This document shows, in pieces, positions 1 through 9,598 of a stretch of 14,694 nucleotides of DNA. Below the pieces are notes generated by a model, which was given only the letters and a program-made list of their open reading frames with translations, was not told the origin of the DNA and ran no database searches. Numbering within the stretch: the stretch's first letter is position 1; every line of letters starts with the position of its first letter. The translations under genes and the position numbers were made by a program. This DNA is from Bacteroidota bacterium (GTDB lineage Bacteria > Bacteroidota > Bacteroidia > AKYH767-A > OLB10), in the NCBI GenBank assembly GCA_016713445.1, contig JADJPB010000011.1, positions 1 to 14,694 of the forward strand, read 5' to 3'.

Positions 1-845
1 ATTGAACTTGTTCCATTTGCAATAGTATTAACAAGTGTACCATAATGCGCCAGTTCCTGTGTTTAAAGTTAATGCTACTTAGCATCTTATAGCTGAAGTT
101 ACATTCTGAGGTATGTTACTAGCATCTTGACCCAGCGAACAGTTACATCAAATCCTGAGGCCACTGTTGGAGAAGAAGGAGAAATGTTGTAATTACCAAT
201 TGAGTAGGCGGGCCTCCTCGGCTGAATTTAAAGTGCCACCCACTGCAAATCCATTTTGACCGGCGGCAGGAGAATTAAAACCCCATCCACCTGTTGTAGT
301 TTGACCCTTGCAAATATCTTAAGGTAACCGTTGTACTCGCTGCAACATTTTGAAGTGCCAAGAATTCCTGACAAAATCTGGCCAATTTGTGTCATTGTAG
401 CATTACCAATAGTTTACGGCAAGGTGAACCAATTAAGGTAAATGTAGATCCATCAAAACTATAAGCAAATTGACTAGTAACTCCAGGTGAAGCAGTAAAT
501 GATGCTGTTCCAGCAAATCTCGCATCCAATGTCGATAGCGACAAGGTATATCACATGGCTGCTCAGAGGTCGCTTCGAAATAATCAGTATTACCATAACT
601 GAAATTCCATTGTTTTGAAACCCTGTGTCCTAAACGAATTGTTTCCTGTGCTTGCTCCTGCAATCGCACCTCGTTAACAAACTTGACGCATCCATATTGG
701 CATCATAAATTTCTGCTGTTGATGTGCAAGTGCGAGTTTCACCTGTAAGATCCCGCCGCAATCTGCCCCATTCCTAGAATTTAAGCAGAGAAGAAGTACC
801 AGCAAAGAACTTAAGCCACAGATAAAACAAGGAAGTTGTTTTCAT
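1..845 (-). CDS. Secreted Ig-like repeat surface protein, N-terminal part (partial, frameshifted)
   Basis: Start codon is the ATG at 845-843; the gene continues beyond base 1, so the C-terminus and any sorting domain are not visible. The first residues (MKTTSLFYLWL, then a leucine-rich stretch in a shifted frame) look like a signal peptide. Reading across frames recovers segments typical of Bacteroidota extracellular adhesin-like proteins: STAEIYDANMDASSLL, GAIAGASTGNNSFRTQGF, RFAGTASFTASPGVTSQFAY followed by SFDGSTFTLIGS, and near the left edge an Ig-like stretch resembling NISPSSPTVASGFDVTVRW and NTGTGALWGTLVNTIANGTS. Together they suggest a beta-sandwich N-terminal domain followed by Ig-like repeats. 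At least four indels break the frame, more densely than elsewhere in the window. No enzymatic motif is seen. The role is inferred to be a cell-surface or secreted protein, probably exported by the type IX system like the protein at 5577-9248. True pseudogenisation cannot be excluded for this non-essential gene. Confidence 0.6.
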
Positions 846-1327
846 GGTTTGTTGTCAAAGTGCCATGATATATTAGTTTTGGTTTTATTTTCGAAGTAGC
901 ATAAGTGAAAAACTTAAAATTAGACTTAGGTAGAAAGCAATAAATTCCCATTCGCTCCATACGGGTAGCGAAAAGGGGAACAAAACACATTTGGATGTGA
1001 TAAAAAAAAAAGTGATACAAAGGTTGTTTAGTTTTGGGCCGGTATATGAAATGTCAATTGGAAAAAGAAATCCTTGAATAGACAAGGAAAAACTTTAACC
1101 AATGTTGACAATTCCATGCAATTTTAGCAGATATCTATATCTTGCCAAGCAAGAGATAATTTTCAACCTAGTTGAAATCATCCCAACAAAAACAATTTAA
1201 ACTTGATAATCAATTACATAATTGAAAACAATTTTTAACAAATTGTTATTTTTACTACTACTCTTGACTTTTAAACAAATAATGGGGCACATCTTAAAAA
1301 AATCAAATATTCTTAAAATCACTTTGC
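846..1327. other. AT-rich intergenic region, no gene seen
   Basis: These 482 bases lie upstream of the minus-strand surface protein (start 845) and downstream of the minus-strand deacetylase (stop 1328). The DNA is very AT-rich with poly-A runs and no reading frame that resembles a protein. A weak stem can be drawn around 1138-1158 (TATCTTGC pairing with GCAAGAGATA, one bulged base), but it lacks a T-tract and I do not call it a terminator. The region should hold the promoter of the gene starting at 845; I could not assign a convincing Bacteroidota -33/-7 pair. Confidence 0.5.
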
Positions 1328-1925
1328 TTAGCGCTTTATAATTTCAAAACAAAATCCTGCATTTTGAATACTGCTTTGGAATGATGGGCAAGACCTCAGC
1401 ATTCGCGGAGAAGCTTTCAAGCTATCGTGAAAACAATGATAGATCCATTGACCGCGTTCTCAATACATTTTAAAACCTGTTCTGCCGACACCTTCTCATC
1501 AAAGTCACAACTGATCACATCCACATGATGATTTGGTATTTATTTCGTAACGCGAATAAGGTGCGTGGAGTCAACTTCCCATAAGGTGGACGAAATAGAT
1601 TGGAGTCAATTACTTTTTTTGGCTTCCTCCACATCCTTCAAATAAAAATCATATTTCCCTTTCCAACTACTCGGATGAGTGTTATGGTATGATTCCCAAC
1701 GGTGTGTCCATCTGCAAGAATTCTTTATAAATCTCGGGATGCTTTTAACGTTTTCGCCGATGCAAAAAGGTAGCTGTTGCTTTATACAAAGAAGATCCAA
1801 CACCGAAGTAGTTACTTCAGTGTTGGACCATCGTCAAATGTTAGATATAAAATCTTTTCTTTGGTCGGTTTATTCCACACCACTCCGGGGTATAAAAAAC
1901 GGAGATATGTGGGTGGTCGAACCAT
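1328..1925 (-). CDS. Polysaccharide deacetylase family protein (NodB homology domain), frameshifted
   Basis: About 199 residues, the usual length of the short single-domain NodB-type deacetylases of Flavobacteriia (carbohydrate esterase family 4). These metal-dependent enzymes remove N-acetyl groups from peptidoglycan or other amino-sugar polymers; the substrate here is unknown. Motifs read across frames: YLTFDDGP near residues 22-29 (catalytic and metal-binding Asp), FCIGENVK, a GNHT...HPSSWKGKYDFYL segment around residue 75 (metal-binding His motif, scrambled by an indel), FRPPYGKLTPRTL around residue 110, IIMWDVISCDFDEKVSAEQ, and IIVFHDS near the C-terminus. It ends GFCFEIIKR at the stop 1330-1328. 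The ATG at 1925-1923 is chosen because upstream in-frame codons are only translated repeat DNA. At least four indels, one beside an A7 run near 1614. No signal peptide is evident, so it may be cytoplasmic or membrane-associated. It lies 246 bases downstream of the GT117 gene on the same strand and could be co-transcribed with it. Confidence 0.88.
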
Positions 1926-1930
1926 TTTTT

Positions 1931-2175
1931 TTAATTCAGAATGCAGAATTATGAATTCAGAATTCCCCCCGCCCCCTTTTTTAATGCATTCCCGATATCT
2001 ATCGGGATATGAATTATGAATGCAGAATTTCCCCAGCCCCAATTTTTTAATGCAGTCCCGATAGCTATCAGGATATGAATTCAATCGAAGAAAGACTAAT
2101 TTCTAATTCGAAGAATGGTTATTTTTCAAAGGAAACTCCCTAATTCTGAATTCTGCATTCATAATTCTGAATTAT
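1931..2175. repeat. Intergenic repeat module 1 with inverted GAATTC-type arms
   Basis: Left arm 1931-1965 (TTAATTCAGAATGCAG...) and right arm 2141-2175 (...CATAATTCTGAATTAT) are inverted copies built from the same AGAATTC, AGAATGC and AGAATTATG words in a different internal order. Between them lie two tandem 65-bp units with hairpins, a C-tract and ~60 bp of unrelated AT-rich sequence. In the sense of the flanking minus-strand genes, the right arm begins with the TAA that is the stop codon of the GT117 gene (2174-2172), and the left arm ends five bases before the deacetylase ATG (1925). The same architecture recurs at 13555-13703 and 14092-14355. Confidence 0.85.
1958..2082. repeat. Two tandem 65-bp units, each with a TCCCGATA/TATCGGGA hairpin
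   Basis: Copy 1 (1958-2022) and copy 2 (2023 to about 2082) share the order CAGAATT, a C-rich run, a T-run with TTAATGCA, then a hairpin and GGATATGAATT. The copy 1 hairpin is perfect: TCCCGATA at 1990-1997 pairs with TATCGGGA at 2000-2007. Copy 2 (2056-2063 with 2066-2073) has a C-to-A mismatch in the right arm. Neither hairpin is followed by a good T-tract on the minus strand, so these look like dispersed palindromic repeats rather than simple terminators. Confidence 0.8.
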
Positions 2176-5100
2176 CTAGTGTACACCTCTTCCAACTTCC
2201 TAAACCTTGGTTCGAGTTGTTTCACAATATCATCTTGCCCAGCTGCTTTTGACATACGTATTAACTCAGAGAAGATAGCCATGGCCTGATTCATTTCTTT
2301 GTCGACGAACTTCAAATATTGCGTTCCTTTTAAAGAGAAATAATATTGTAAGTCATCTTCATAAATATCAGCCATACGAAGTGTGATCGCTCTACCCATA
2401 TCCATCGCATGTTTACGTCGTGCTTCAGGTAATTCAATGGTATTGCTTGTTAGACTTCCATCTGGACCAATGGCGGGCTTACTGATTCCCTTAGCAGCTG
2501 TAAAATATTGCTCAATAGGACGTAACATCATTACATTATAAGGAACCGTCTTGTCAGGGATTTCCTGATTCATCTTATCCAACACCGTAATACTTGAATC
2601 CAATTTACCTTCTGCAAGTAATCCATCCGTTAAACGCGAAAAATTATTTCTGAAATTCATGGTCATGTTCAAATTATTTTGATCGAGGTATACATCTTCC
2701 CGATTCATATTTCCCCACAAAAACTTGCCCATCATATTTTGATACATACTTTTAGGATCCACACGACCTGTTTGACCGATGCATCTGCATTCGTACGAAT
2801 TGAACAAAGCGATAAGCCAATCCTTCCAACTGGAAGTAAGGCTCCAAACTTAAGTAGCTATCATTCCCTACTGTCACTGCAAAATAAATGGGGCGTGTCC
2901 AGTCGTTGTTTGCAATCAAATCTAAGATCATTAAATCCGCTTTCATCAAATACGAGCGATCAATATCCCAGAAAATAGTATCAACAATCTTATCCGCATC
3001 TTCAGGTCTTACCACACCATTTTTCAATACAGCTTCTTTATCTACCTTAATAAACAACTTTTTTGTAGGTAAGTAATTCAACGAGGATCCACCTTGCGTG
3101 CGCACTTTTGCTTCTGGACTTTCGCTTTTGATGAATTCCATTACTTCCTTGGCATCGGTATATCCGGGGATTTGTCGATCGTAGAATGGAACATAATCAC
3201 GTGTACCTTGCACATACTTTTCACGAGTTAGCGAGAACGGCACAGCATCACTTTGATAAGCTTTACGTTTCATCTGATCGATGTACCAATCTGTATTCAA
3301 TAAACTCAAGTTCACGACGCGTGCATCTGTTCGAACATTTTCTACATCTTGAGCATACCATAATGGGAACGTATCGTTATCACCATTCGTAAAGATGATC
3401 GCATTGGGTGCGGTACTTTGTAAATAATTCCATGCAATATCACGGGACGTTAAGCGGTGCGAACGATCATGATCATCCCAACCTTCCTTCGCCATAATTC
3501 CAGGAACTGCGACTAAGCAAACCAATGTCGTTAATGCACCGGCCACGGGCATCGACATTTTTTTCTTTCTAAGTTTATCTGCTAAGGCGGCGACTCCCAA
3601 TCCAATCCAAATAGCAAAAGTATAGAACGAAGCAGCGTATGCATAATCACGTTCACGTGGCTGATAAGGGTACTGATTCCAGGTATAATACAATGGCCAT
3701 TCCAGTAAAGAAGTACAACAACATTACGGTCCACGCATCGTGGCTATCTCGACGATAATGCCAAATCATTCCAATTAACCCGAGAATAAAAGGAAGAAAA
3801 TAAAAACAATTTCTTGCTTTATTTTCAGCCATGCCCTTCGATAATTTATCCTGTGGACCAAGTCGCATCGCATCAATGGCTTTAATACCACTCAGCCAAT
3901 TTCCTTTTGTGATACCGCCATGCCCTTGCAAATCATTTTGTCAGCCAGCAAAATTCCACATAAAATAGCGCCAATACATATGTATCACCTGATAATTCCA
4001 GAAGAATTTTAAGTTTTGAGCAAAGGTGGGTTTTGATCACCTTTGATTCCAGCCCATTCTTTATACGCTCCAATATGACTTTCCTGAGCACTGTACATAC
4101 GAGGGAAAATTGTGCTATACGCAGGATCGTAAACCGGCGTAATTTTACGAGTGGTCTCAATGTATTTATCTTCTCCCTTTGTGTACTGCATGGCGCCTTC
4201 CTCCAAATCGGTTTGACGCGCATTATAATATTGACCGAAGAATAGCGGGCGATCGCCGTATTGTTCACGATTAATATATCCCAATAAATTAAATGCATTT
4301 TCCGGATCATTTTCATCCATCGGAGGATTTGCCGCCGAACGAATAACAATCATCGAATAAGAAGAATATCCCACTAAAATAAATGCGACACAAAGCAATG
4401 ATAAATTCCACAAAGGCATATTGCGTTTATACGTATAATTCAATCCATACGCGACTCCTCCAATAATGATCAAAGAAAAATGTAATGAACCCTGACCAGA
4501 AAGGTGTCCCATTCCATTCACAAAAAACAATTCAAATTTAGAAGCGAGTTTACAAATCCGGAAATAATACCATACTGTACAAATCCAAGTATTGCAACAC
4601 CGGCAATAGCTGTTTTGATCACACCTGTTCTGGTCGGTTTGAATTTTCTGAAATAATAAATGAACGCCAATGCTGGTATCGTCAATAAATTCAATAAGTG
4701 AATACCGATAGACAATCCCATCAAATAAGCGATGAGGATAATCCAACGATTCGCATGCTTTTCATCGGCAACGGATTCCCACTTAAACATAGCCCAGAAA
4801 ACAATAGCAGTAAAAAAAGAAGAGGAGGCATAAACCTCACCTTCAACCGCTGAGAACCAAAATGAATCACTAAATGTATAAGCTAAAGCTCCAACAAAGC
4901 CCGCCCCCATAATTGCAATGATACTTCCACCTTCAGATTCTTGATTTGGAGCTAGAATTTTCTTTGTTAATATGGTAATCGTCCAAAACAAAAAGAGAAT
5001 AGTGCCCGCACTCATTAAGGCGCTTAGGATATTTATCATTACCGGAAACTTGGGTAAGATCGCTTCCAGCAAACAAACTCATCACCCTTCCCATCATCAT

Positions 5101-5272
5101 AAAGAGCGGAGCTCCTGGAGGATGTCCTACTTGTAATTTAAAGGAAGAAGCGATAAATTCTCCACAGTCCCAAAAAGCTTCCGGTAGGCTCAATGGTACT
5201 GATATACACGAAGGAAGATATGGCGAAGATGATCCAGCCACATAAATTGTTGATAAAGCGATAGTTCTGCAT
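2172..5272 (-). CDS. DUF2723 / glycosyltransferase family 117 (TMEM260-like) membrane protein, frameshifted
   Basis: Spans about 1,033 residues, normal for the Bacteroidota family. The ATG at 5272-5270 gives MQNYRFINNLCGWIIFAISS, a first membrane segment. Then come YISTIEPTG and FWDCGEFIASSFKLQVGHPP (about residues 23-52), the family signature; the acidic D and E in this first outer loop resemble the catalytic acids of GT-C transferases (inference). Many hydrophobic segments follow to about residue 600, including FSDSFWFSAVEGEVYASSSF, GHLSGQGSLHFSL and NQYPYQPRERDYAYAASF (about residues 530-548). A soluble C-terminal half contains IIFTNGDNDTFPLWYAQDVE (near 630) and helical sequence ending VYTR. 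DUF2723 is related to human TMEM260, a protein O-mannosyltransferase; the bacterial substrate is not established. About seven indels; a clear one is an extra A in the A5 run at 5172-5176 (TGSFWDCGE is restored by removing it). The stop codon overlaps repeat module 1. Confidence 0.92.
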
Positions 5273-5576
5273 AGTCTTTAGACAATCTGGCGAAGTTATA
5301 AAATAATAAGATTATACACAGATTTTAACATGAATTAAACAATCATTTAACCCTAATACTTATCTTTTTCAAAACAATGTTTAAATCAATCCCAAAGGAT
5401 AAAGTCATTCTGGGAATTTCTCCTCCTTTCAACTCCATCCACTTCAACTTAGAAAACACTATTTATTATTACTTAAAAAAAGTTGATCCACATAAATATA
5501 TGATTCGCCCAAAAATGATAAATTTTTAATCATTTAGTTACATGAAATGCCAGGGGATTGTTATACCTTAGCACCA
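5273..5576. promoter_or_regulatory. Divergent intergenic region with presumed promoters
   Basis: About 300 AT-rich bases between the GT117 gene (minus) and the T9SS cargo gene (plus), so it must carry both promoters unless either start is wrong. An A/T-rich inverted repeat (AAATGAT at 5513-5519 with ATCATTT at 5529-5535, 9-nt loop) sits 40-60 bases before the plus-strand start and could be an operator or mRNA hairpin. I found no clear TTTG/TAnnTTTG pair on either strand, so no promoter is placed. No protein-like reading frame is present. Confidence 0.45.
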
Positions 5577-8500
5577 ATGTTAAACTGGGGCAAATCTGCG
5601 CTTATCCTAATCTTTTTCGTTTGTAGCGGACTATTTGTCAACGCACAAACAAATCCGGCTCCTTTCAATTTGGGTGGAGGAAATTATTTCATGGGTACGT
5701 GGCTGAGCACACAAGCTGCAGGAACGTATCCTGCTAATATGTATTTCCATACTTGTGCTCGTGACTCCAATCCATTGTTAGGAGACCCCACAACAGCAAA
5801 TTATGCTGGGGCTTATAACTTAGGTTCTGGAAATCGATTCGCAGGTTTAGGGGCTTCAGGTTATTCACAATTTAATTATTCGAAGACGCCCAATACAATT
5901 GGAGCTTCTGTTTTAGGTTAAATTCAACGGGAAGAACTGATTTAATTGTTACATGGACTTCGAGAACATGGGCGGCGGGTAATGCTTACAATATACGTTT
6001 ACAATATCGCATTTCAACTGCTTCGCCATGGCTAGACGTTCCTGGCCCTGTTGAATACGTTTACACGGGCACACTTCCTAATTTGCAAACCATTTCAGTT
6101 AATTTATCTACAGCAACTGCGAACGCTGTTGATAATCGAGCGAATATGCAGGTTAGATGGAAATATTATTATGTGAGTGGTTTTGGAAATAATTCTTGTA
6201 ATCTTTCCATTGACGATATTACGGTTTCGAGTTTAGCATTGGTTGGAGATAATATATCCACGGGTGTTATTGGTGGATCTCCATTTTGTGTATCTGCTTC
6301 TACTTCAGGGTCAGTTACTGTACCATTCACGTATGCCTCCGCGGCTAATTTCCCTGCTGGAGCATGTACTTTTTCTGCTGAATTAAGTAATTCGGCAGGA
6401 CAATTTTTATCACCTACCGTTATTGGAACAGTAGTATCAAATGCCAGTGGTGCACAAAGTATTATTTGCACATTACCACCTGGATTAGGGACCGGAACAG
6501 CATATAGAATTCGCGTTACTTCAGATGTGCCCGCGGTTACAGGAGTTGACAACGGGAGCGATTTAACTATTTATTTATCTCCGTTTAATGTAACATCTCC
6601 CGGAGCCAATTGCATTAATTTAGGGTCTAACATTTCCTGGGTGCTGCCTGTAGGTTGTTATAATGAGATTATGGTAGTAGCGCAACCGTTAGTTCCATTT
6701 ACGATCAATCCATCTGGAAATGGAAGTGCTTATACTGCAAATGCTACTTATGGATCGGGAACTGCATATGAAAGTGGATTTGTGGTTTACAAAGGCCCAG
6801 GAACCAATGTTACCATTAGTAACTTAGCCAACGCAACACTTTATTATTTTAAAATTTTTGTGCGATATGGAAACGAATGGAGCAGTGGAGAAGAAATTTC
6901 TTGCTCTCCTGGTGCGGGTACATTATTAAAACGCGGTGATTTTTTAGTGGTTGGTGTAAATGCAACGAATTCATGTGGTGCAGGTCCTGGAACAGGAGTT
7001 TCTGCTGATGAAATTAGCTTCGTTTGTTTCCGTGATATTACCGTAGGTACCACATTAGACATCACGGATAACGGATACAATCGGTCTGCAGGCTTTCCTG
7101 GAAGATGGGGTGATACAGAAGGAGTTGTTCGACTAACAAGAACAGGAGGAACTATTTTGCAGGTACTATTATGACCATTCGTTTTGATGCAAGTGGAAAT
7201 GGATTTGCTATTTCTCCTGACGCAAATTGGACATTTACAAATTTAAATGCCGGCGGAGTTTTCAATTTGAATTCTGGCGGGGATCAATTTCACTTTATGC
7301 AAGGTGGGAACCTGGATCAATGGCGGCGGTGCTCACGATGGTATTTATACGGGTACTGTTTTGTTTGGTTTTAATACCGGAACAACTTGGACTGATTACG
7401 CAAACTCATCACAGCAATCAGGATTATATCCTAAATTAGATTGTTATGTGATTCTTCCGGCTACTGGATCCGATTATATTAAATACACAGGTAATTTAGC
7501 AACACTACGCACACAACGTGCTTGGGTAGATCAAATTAATACAGTTACTAATTGGACTTCTTATCCTGGAAATTGTGCAGGTTATAATGCTGCCATACCA
7601 CAATACCCTCTCGGTGCTTCGATCACTATTGTAGCAGGAGGTTACCAACGCGGGAAGTGGGTAGGTGTAAAAAATACGGATTGGTACATATGTACCAATT
7701 GGGAAGATTTTGTGGTTCCTGACTCCACCACGGATGTGTTAATTCCATCAAGCGGTGTTACTTTTAATTGTCGCCTTCGAGTAGACTCCGTACATGCTTG
7801 CCGAGATTTAACTATTCAAGGTTATAAATTAATTGGAGCGGATACTAACGTTCGCGTGCTTCGAGTTTTAGGCAACTTAAATATAACAGGTGGTGAATTG
7901 GATTTCAGTGATAACAATCCGAATACAAAAGATGGTGTTATCCAACTTAAAGGAAATTGGACTAACTTTAATGAAGCTGCATTCCGAGAAGGAAACAGCA
8001 GAGTTTATATGATAGGTACATCCTTACAAGCTATTAATAATCCAGTAAAGGAAGTTTTTTACAGATTAGACATTGATAATTTGGCGGGAATTAGTGGTGG
8101 AACTAATATTCAAGTTGATAATATTCTCACTTTAACCAATGGACTAATTAATACTGGAACTAATGAAGTTTATACAACTTCTACTGCAGTAACCTCCATA
8201 TCTGGTTATGGTCTTAGTCGATATATCAATGGAAAACTGAGAAGACAAATTGCAATTAGCGGCAATTATGATTTCCCGGTTGGCTCAACCAGCAATTACG
8301 AACTTGCTAATTTAAATATCGCAAGTCAAGTTGGAATGGCGAACATCATCGTCGACTTCGACGCTCCATCTCCTGGTGCTGCTCCCAATCCGGCACTTTG
8401 TTTTGTGAATGGAAGTCCAATAGTAAATAAACTAGACGCTGGAAGTTGGAGTATTGTTCCCAACACGGTTCCTACGGCGATGAATTTATCTTTAACATTG

Positions 8501-9248
8501 AGAGAAAGAGGACATACTAATTCAGTAGCACCGGCTTCTCGTTATGGAATCATTCGAAGAGACGATGCTTCAAGTGATTGGTTGGGTGCACCGTTCGCAC
8601 ACACTCTAACGGCACACAGTCGGAAGCGGGCGGTACAGCAACCGCCGTAAGAACAGGAATTACCTCCACAACTTTTTGGGGCGATTTTGCTATTGGTTTT
8701 GGAAATGCTCCTTTACCTGTTGAATGGCTTTCTTTTGATGCAAAACCTATTTCATCGAATGTTTTGCTACAGTGGAGAACAGCCAGTGAAAATGGAAATG
8801 ATTATTTCAATGTAGAGCGCAGTAGAGACGGATCTTCCTTTGAAACCATAGGACAAGTACCAGGAAATGGAAGTACAAGTTCTATTAGCTCCTATACTTT
8901 TACAGATTACACTCCTGAAAAGGAATATTTTACTATCGATTGCGTCAAGTTGACTTTGATGGCCAGTTTGACATGAGCAAAATTGTTCCAGTACGTATAG
9001 GCGACGACGTTAGTGCACCTTATTTATTTCCAAATCCAGTACGTGATCAAACTTATTTGATAATCAACAGTGAGGAAAACAAAAATTGGATGGTTGAGAT
9101 TTTTGATTTGGCTGGAAAACTTATTTACACCGAGACTGTATCGCTTCAAAAAGGGAATAACACGGTTCCGATTTCGCTTCATGAAATTCCTCCTGGAGTT
9201 TACTTCTTCAGAAATGGTGTAGAGGCTATAAAGTTGTTGAAATATTAA
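5577..9248 (+). CDS. Large secreted T9SS cargo protein with type A sorting domain, frameshifted
   Basis: About 1,223 residues. The start at 5577 gives MLNWGKSALILIFFVCSG... ending VNAQ, a good signal peptide; an in-frame ATG at 5547 would add ten residues. Parts in order: N-terminal beta-rich domain (5640-6240); Ig-like domain (6275-6571) with FSAELSNSAGQF, GTAYRIRVTSD and GVDNGSDLTI; fibronectin-like stretch (to ~6920); a domain with GDFLVVGVNATNSCG, DEISFVCFRDI and DITDNGYNR (6940-7560); a beta-solenoid-like region (7650-8640) with NLNITGGELDFSDNN; a short Fn3-like domain (8710-8920) opening PLPVEWLSFDAK; and a C-terminal domain (9021-9248) with YLFPNPVRDQTYLII, VEIFDLAGKLIYTE and PPGVYFFRNG, the T9SS type A signal. 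It should therefore cross the outer membrane and be released or anchored at the surface. Five indels are evident (near 5918, 7165, 7310, 8625 and 8930); at 8930 adding one T to TTTT restores YYRLRQVDFDGQF. No catalytic motif is recognised. Confidence 0.9.
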
Positions 9249-9598
9249 GACTCGATTTCACTTTAATTTTTATTGTTTTTTTCTTCGATACAACATTTAT
9301 AGAAATGAAGAGGCTAAAATTTTCTTGAGATGTATAAAATTTCTTCGCTTAAATTTCTTGCTCTTATTGAAAAGATCTTCTTGGTAAGCGGGTGGATATT
9401 ATTGAAATTAATCTATTAATTTTTCAATCACGTTGTTGTAGATGCAGGTAATACCTGCATCTACGACAACGTGATATTAAAAGAGAGAATAAACTCGTTG
9501 AGACAAGGCATGCCTAGTTAGCAATAAGTAGCTATGAAATCTAACGAAGACAAAAACCCATTTCATTGGGTCACAAGAAAAATAAATTGTAAATAATC
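9249..9598. other. Convergent intergenic region
   Basis: About 350 AT-rich bases between the convergent stop codons of the T9SS cargo gene (plus) and the kelch gene (minus). Apart from the palindrome at 9427-9475 I see no gene or repeat. No canonical hairpin plus T-tract terminator was found for either gene. Confidence 0.5.
9427..9475. repeat. 49-bp near-perfect palindrome between convergent genes
   Basis: The left arm 9427-9450 (ATCACGTTGTTGTAGATGC...) is the reverse complement of the right arm 9452-9475, with one T/C difference that still gives a G-U pair in RNA. The centre is a single A at 9451. No T-tract follows on either side, so a classical bidirectional terminator is unlikely, although the stem is strong enough to stall polymerase or be processed. 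Its length and symmetry resemble dispersed palindromic (REP-like) elements. Confidence 0.85.

Noticed and set aside
1..845. Genuine pseudogene
   Set aside because: The break density is high, but the essential atp genes are broken in the same way, so sequencing error explains it without invoking decay.
811..1085. Small Phe/Leu-rich minus-strand frames that look like membrane peptides
   Set aside because: They arise from AT-rich intergenic DNA, overlap each other in different frames and resemble no family.
1931..2175. Insertion sequence
   Set aside because: There are inverted arms but no transposase frame and no obvious direct target duplication; it is called a non-coding repeat module instead.
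6169..6552. Minus-strand reading frame of 127 codons
   Set aside because: It is the antisense shadow of the Ig-like domain of the plus-strand T9SS cargo gene and has no protein-family features.
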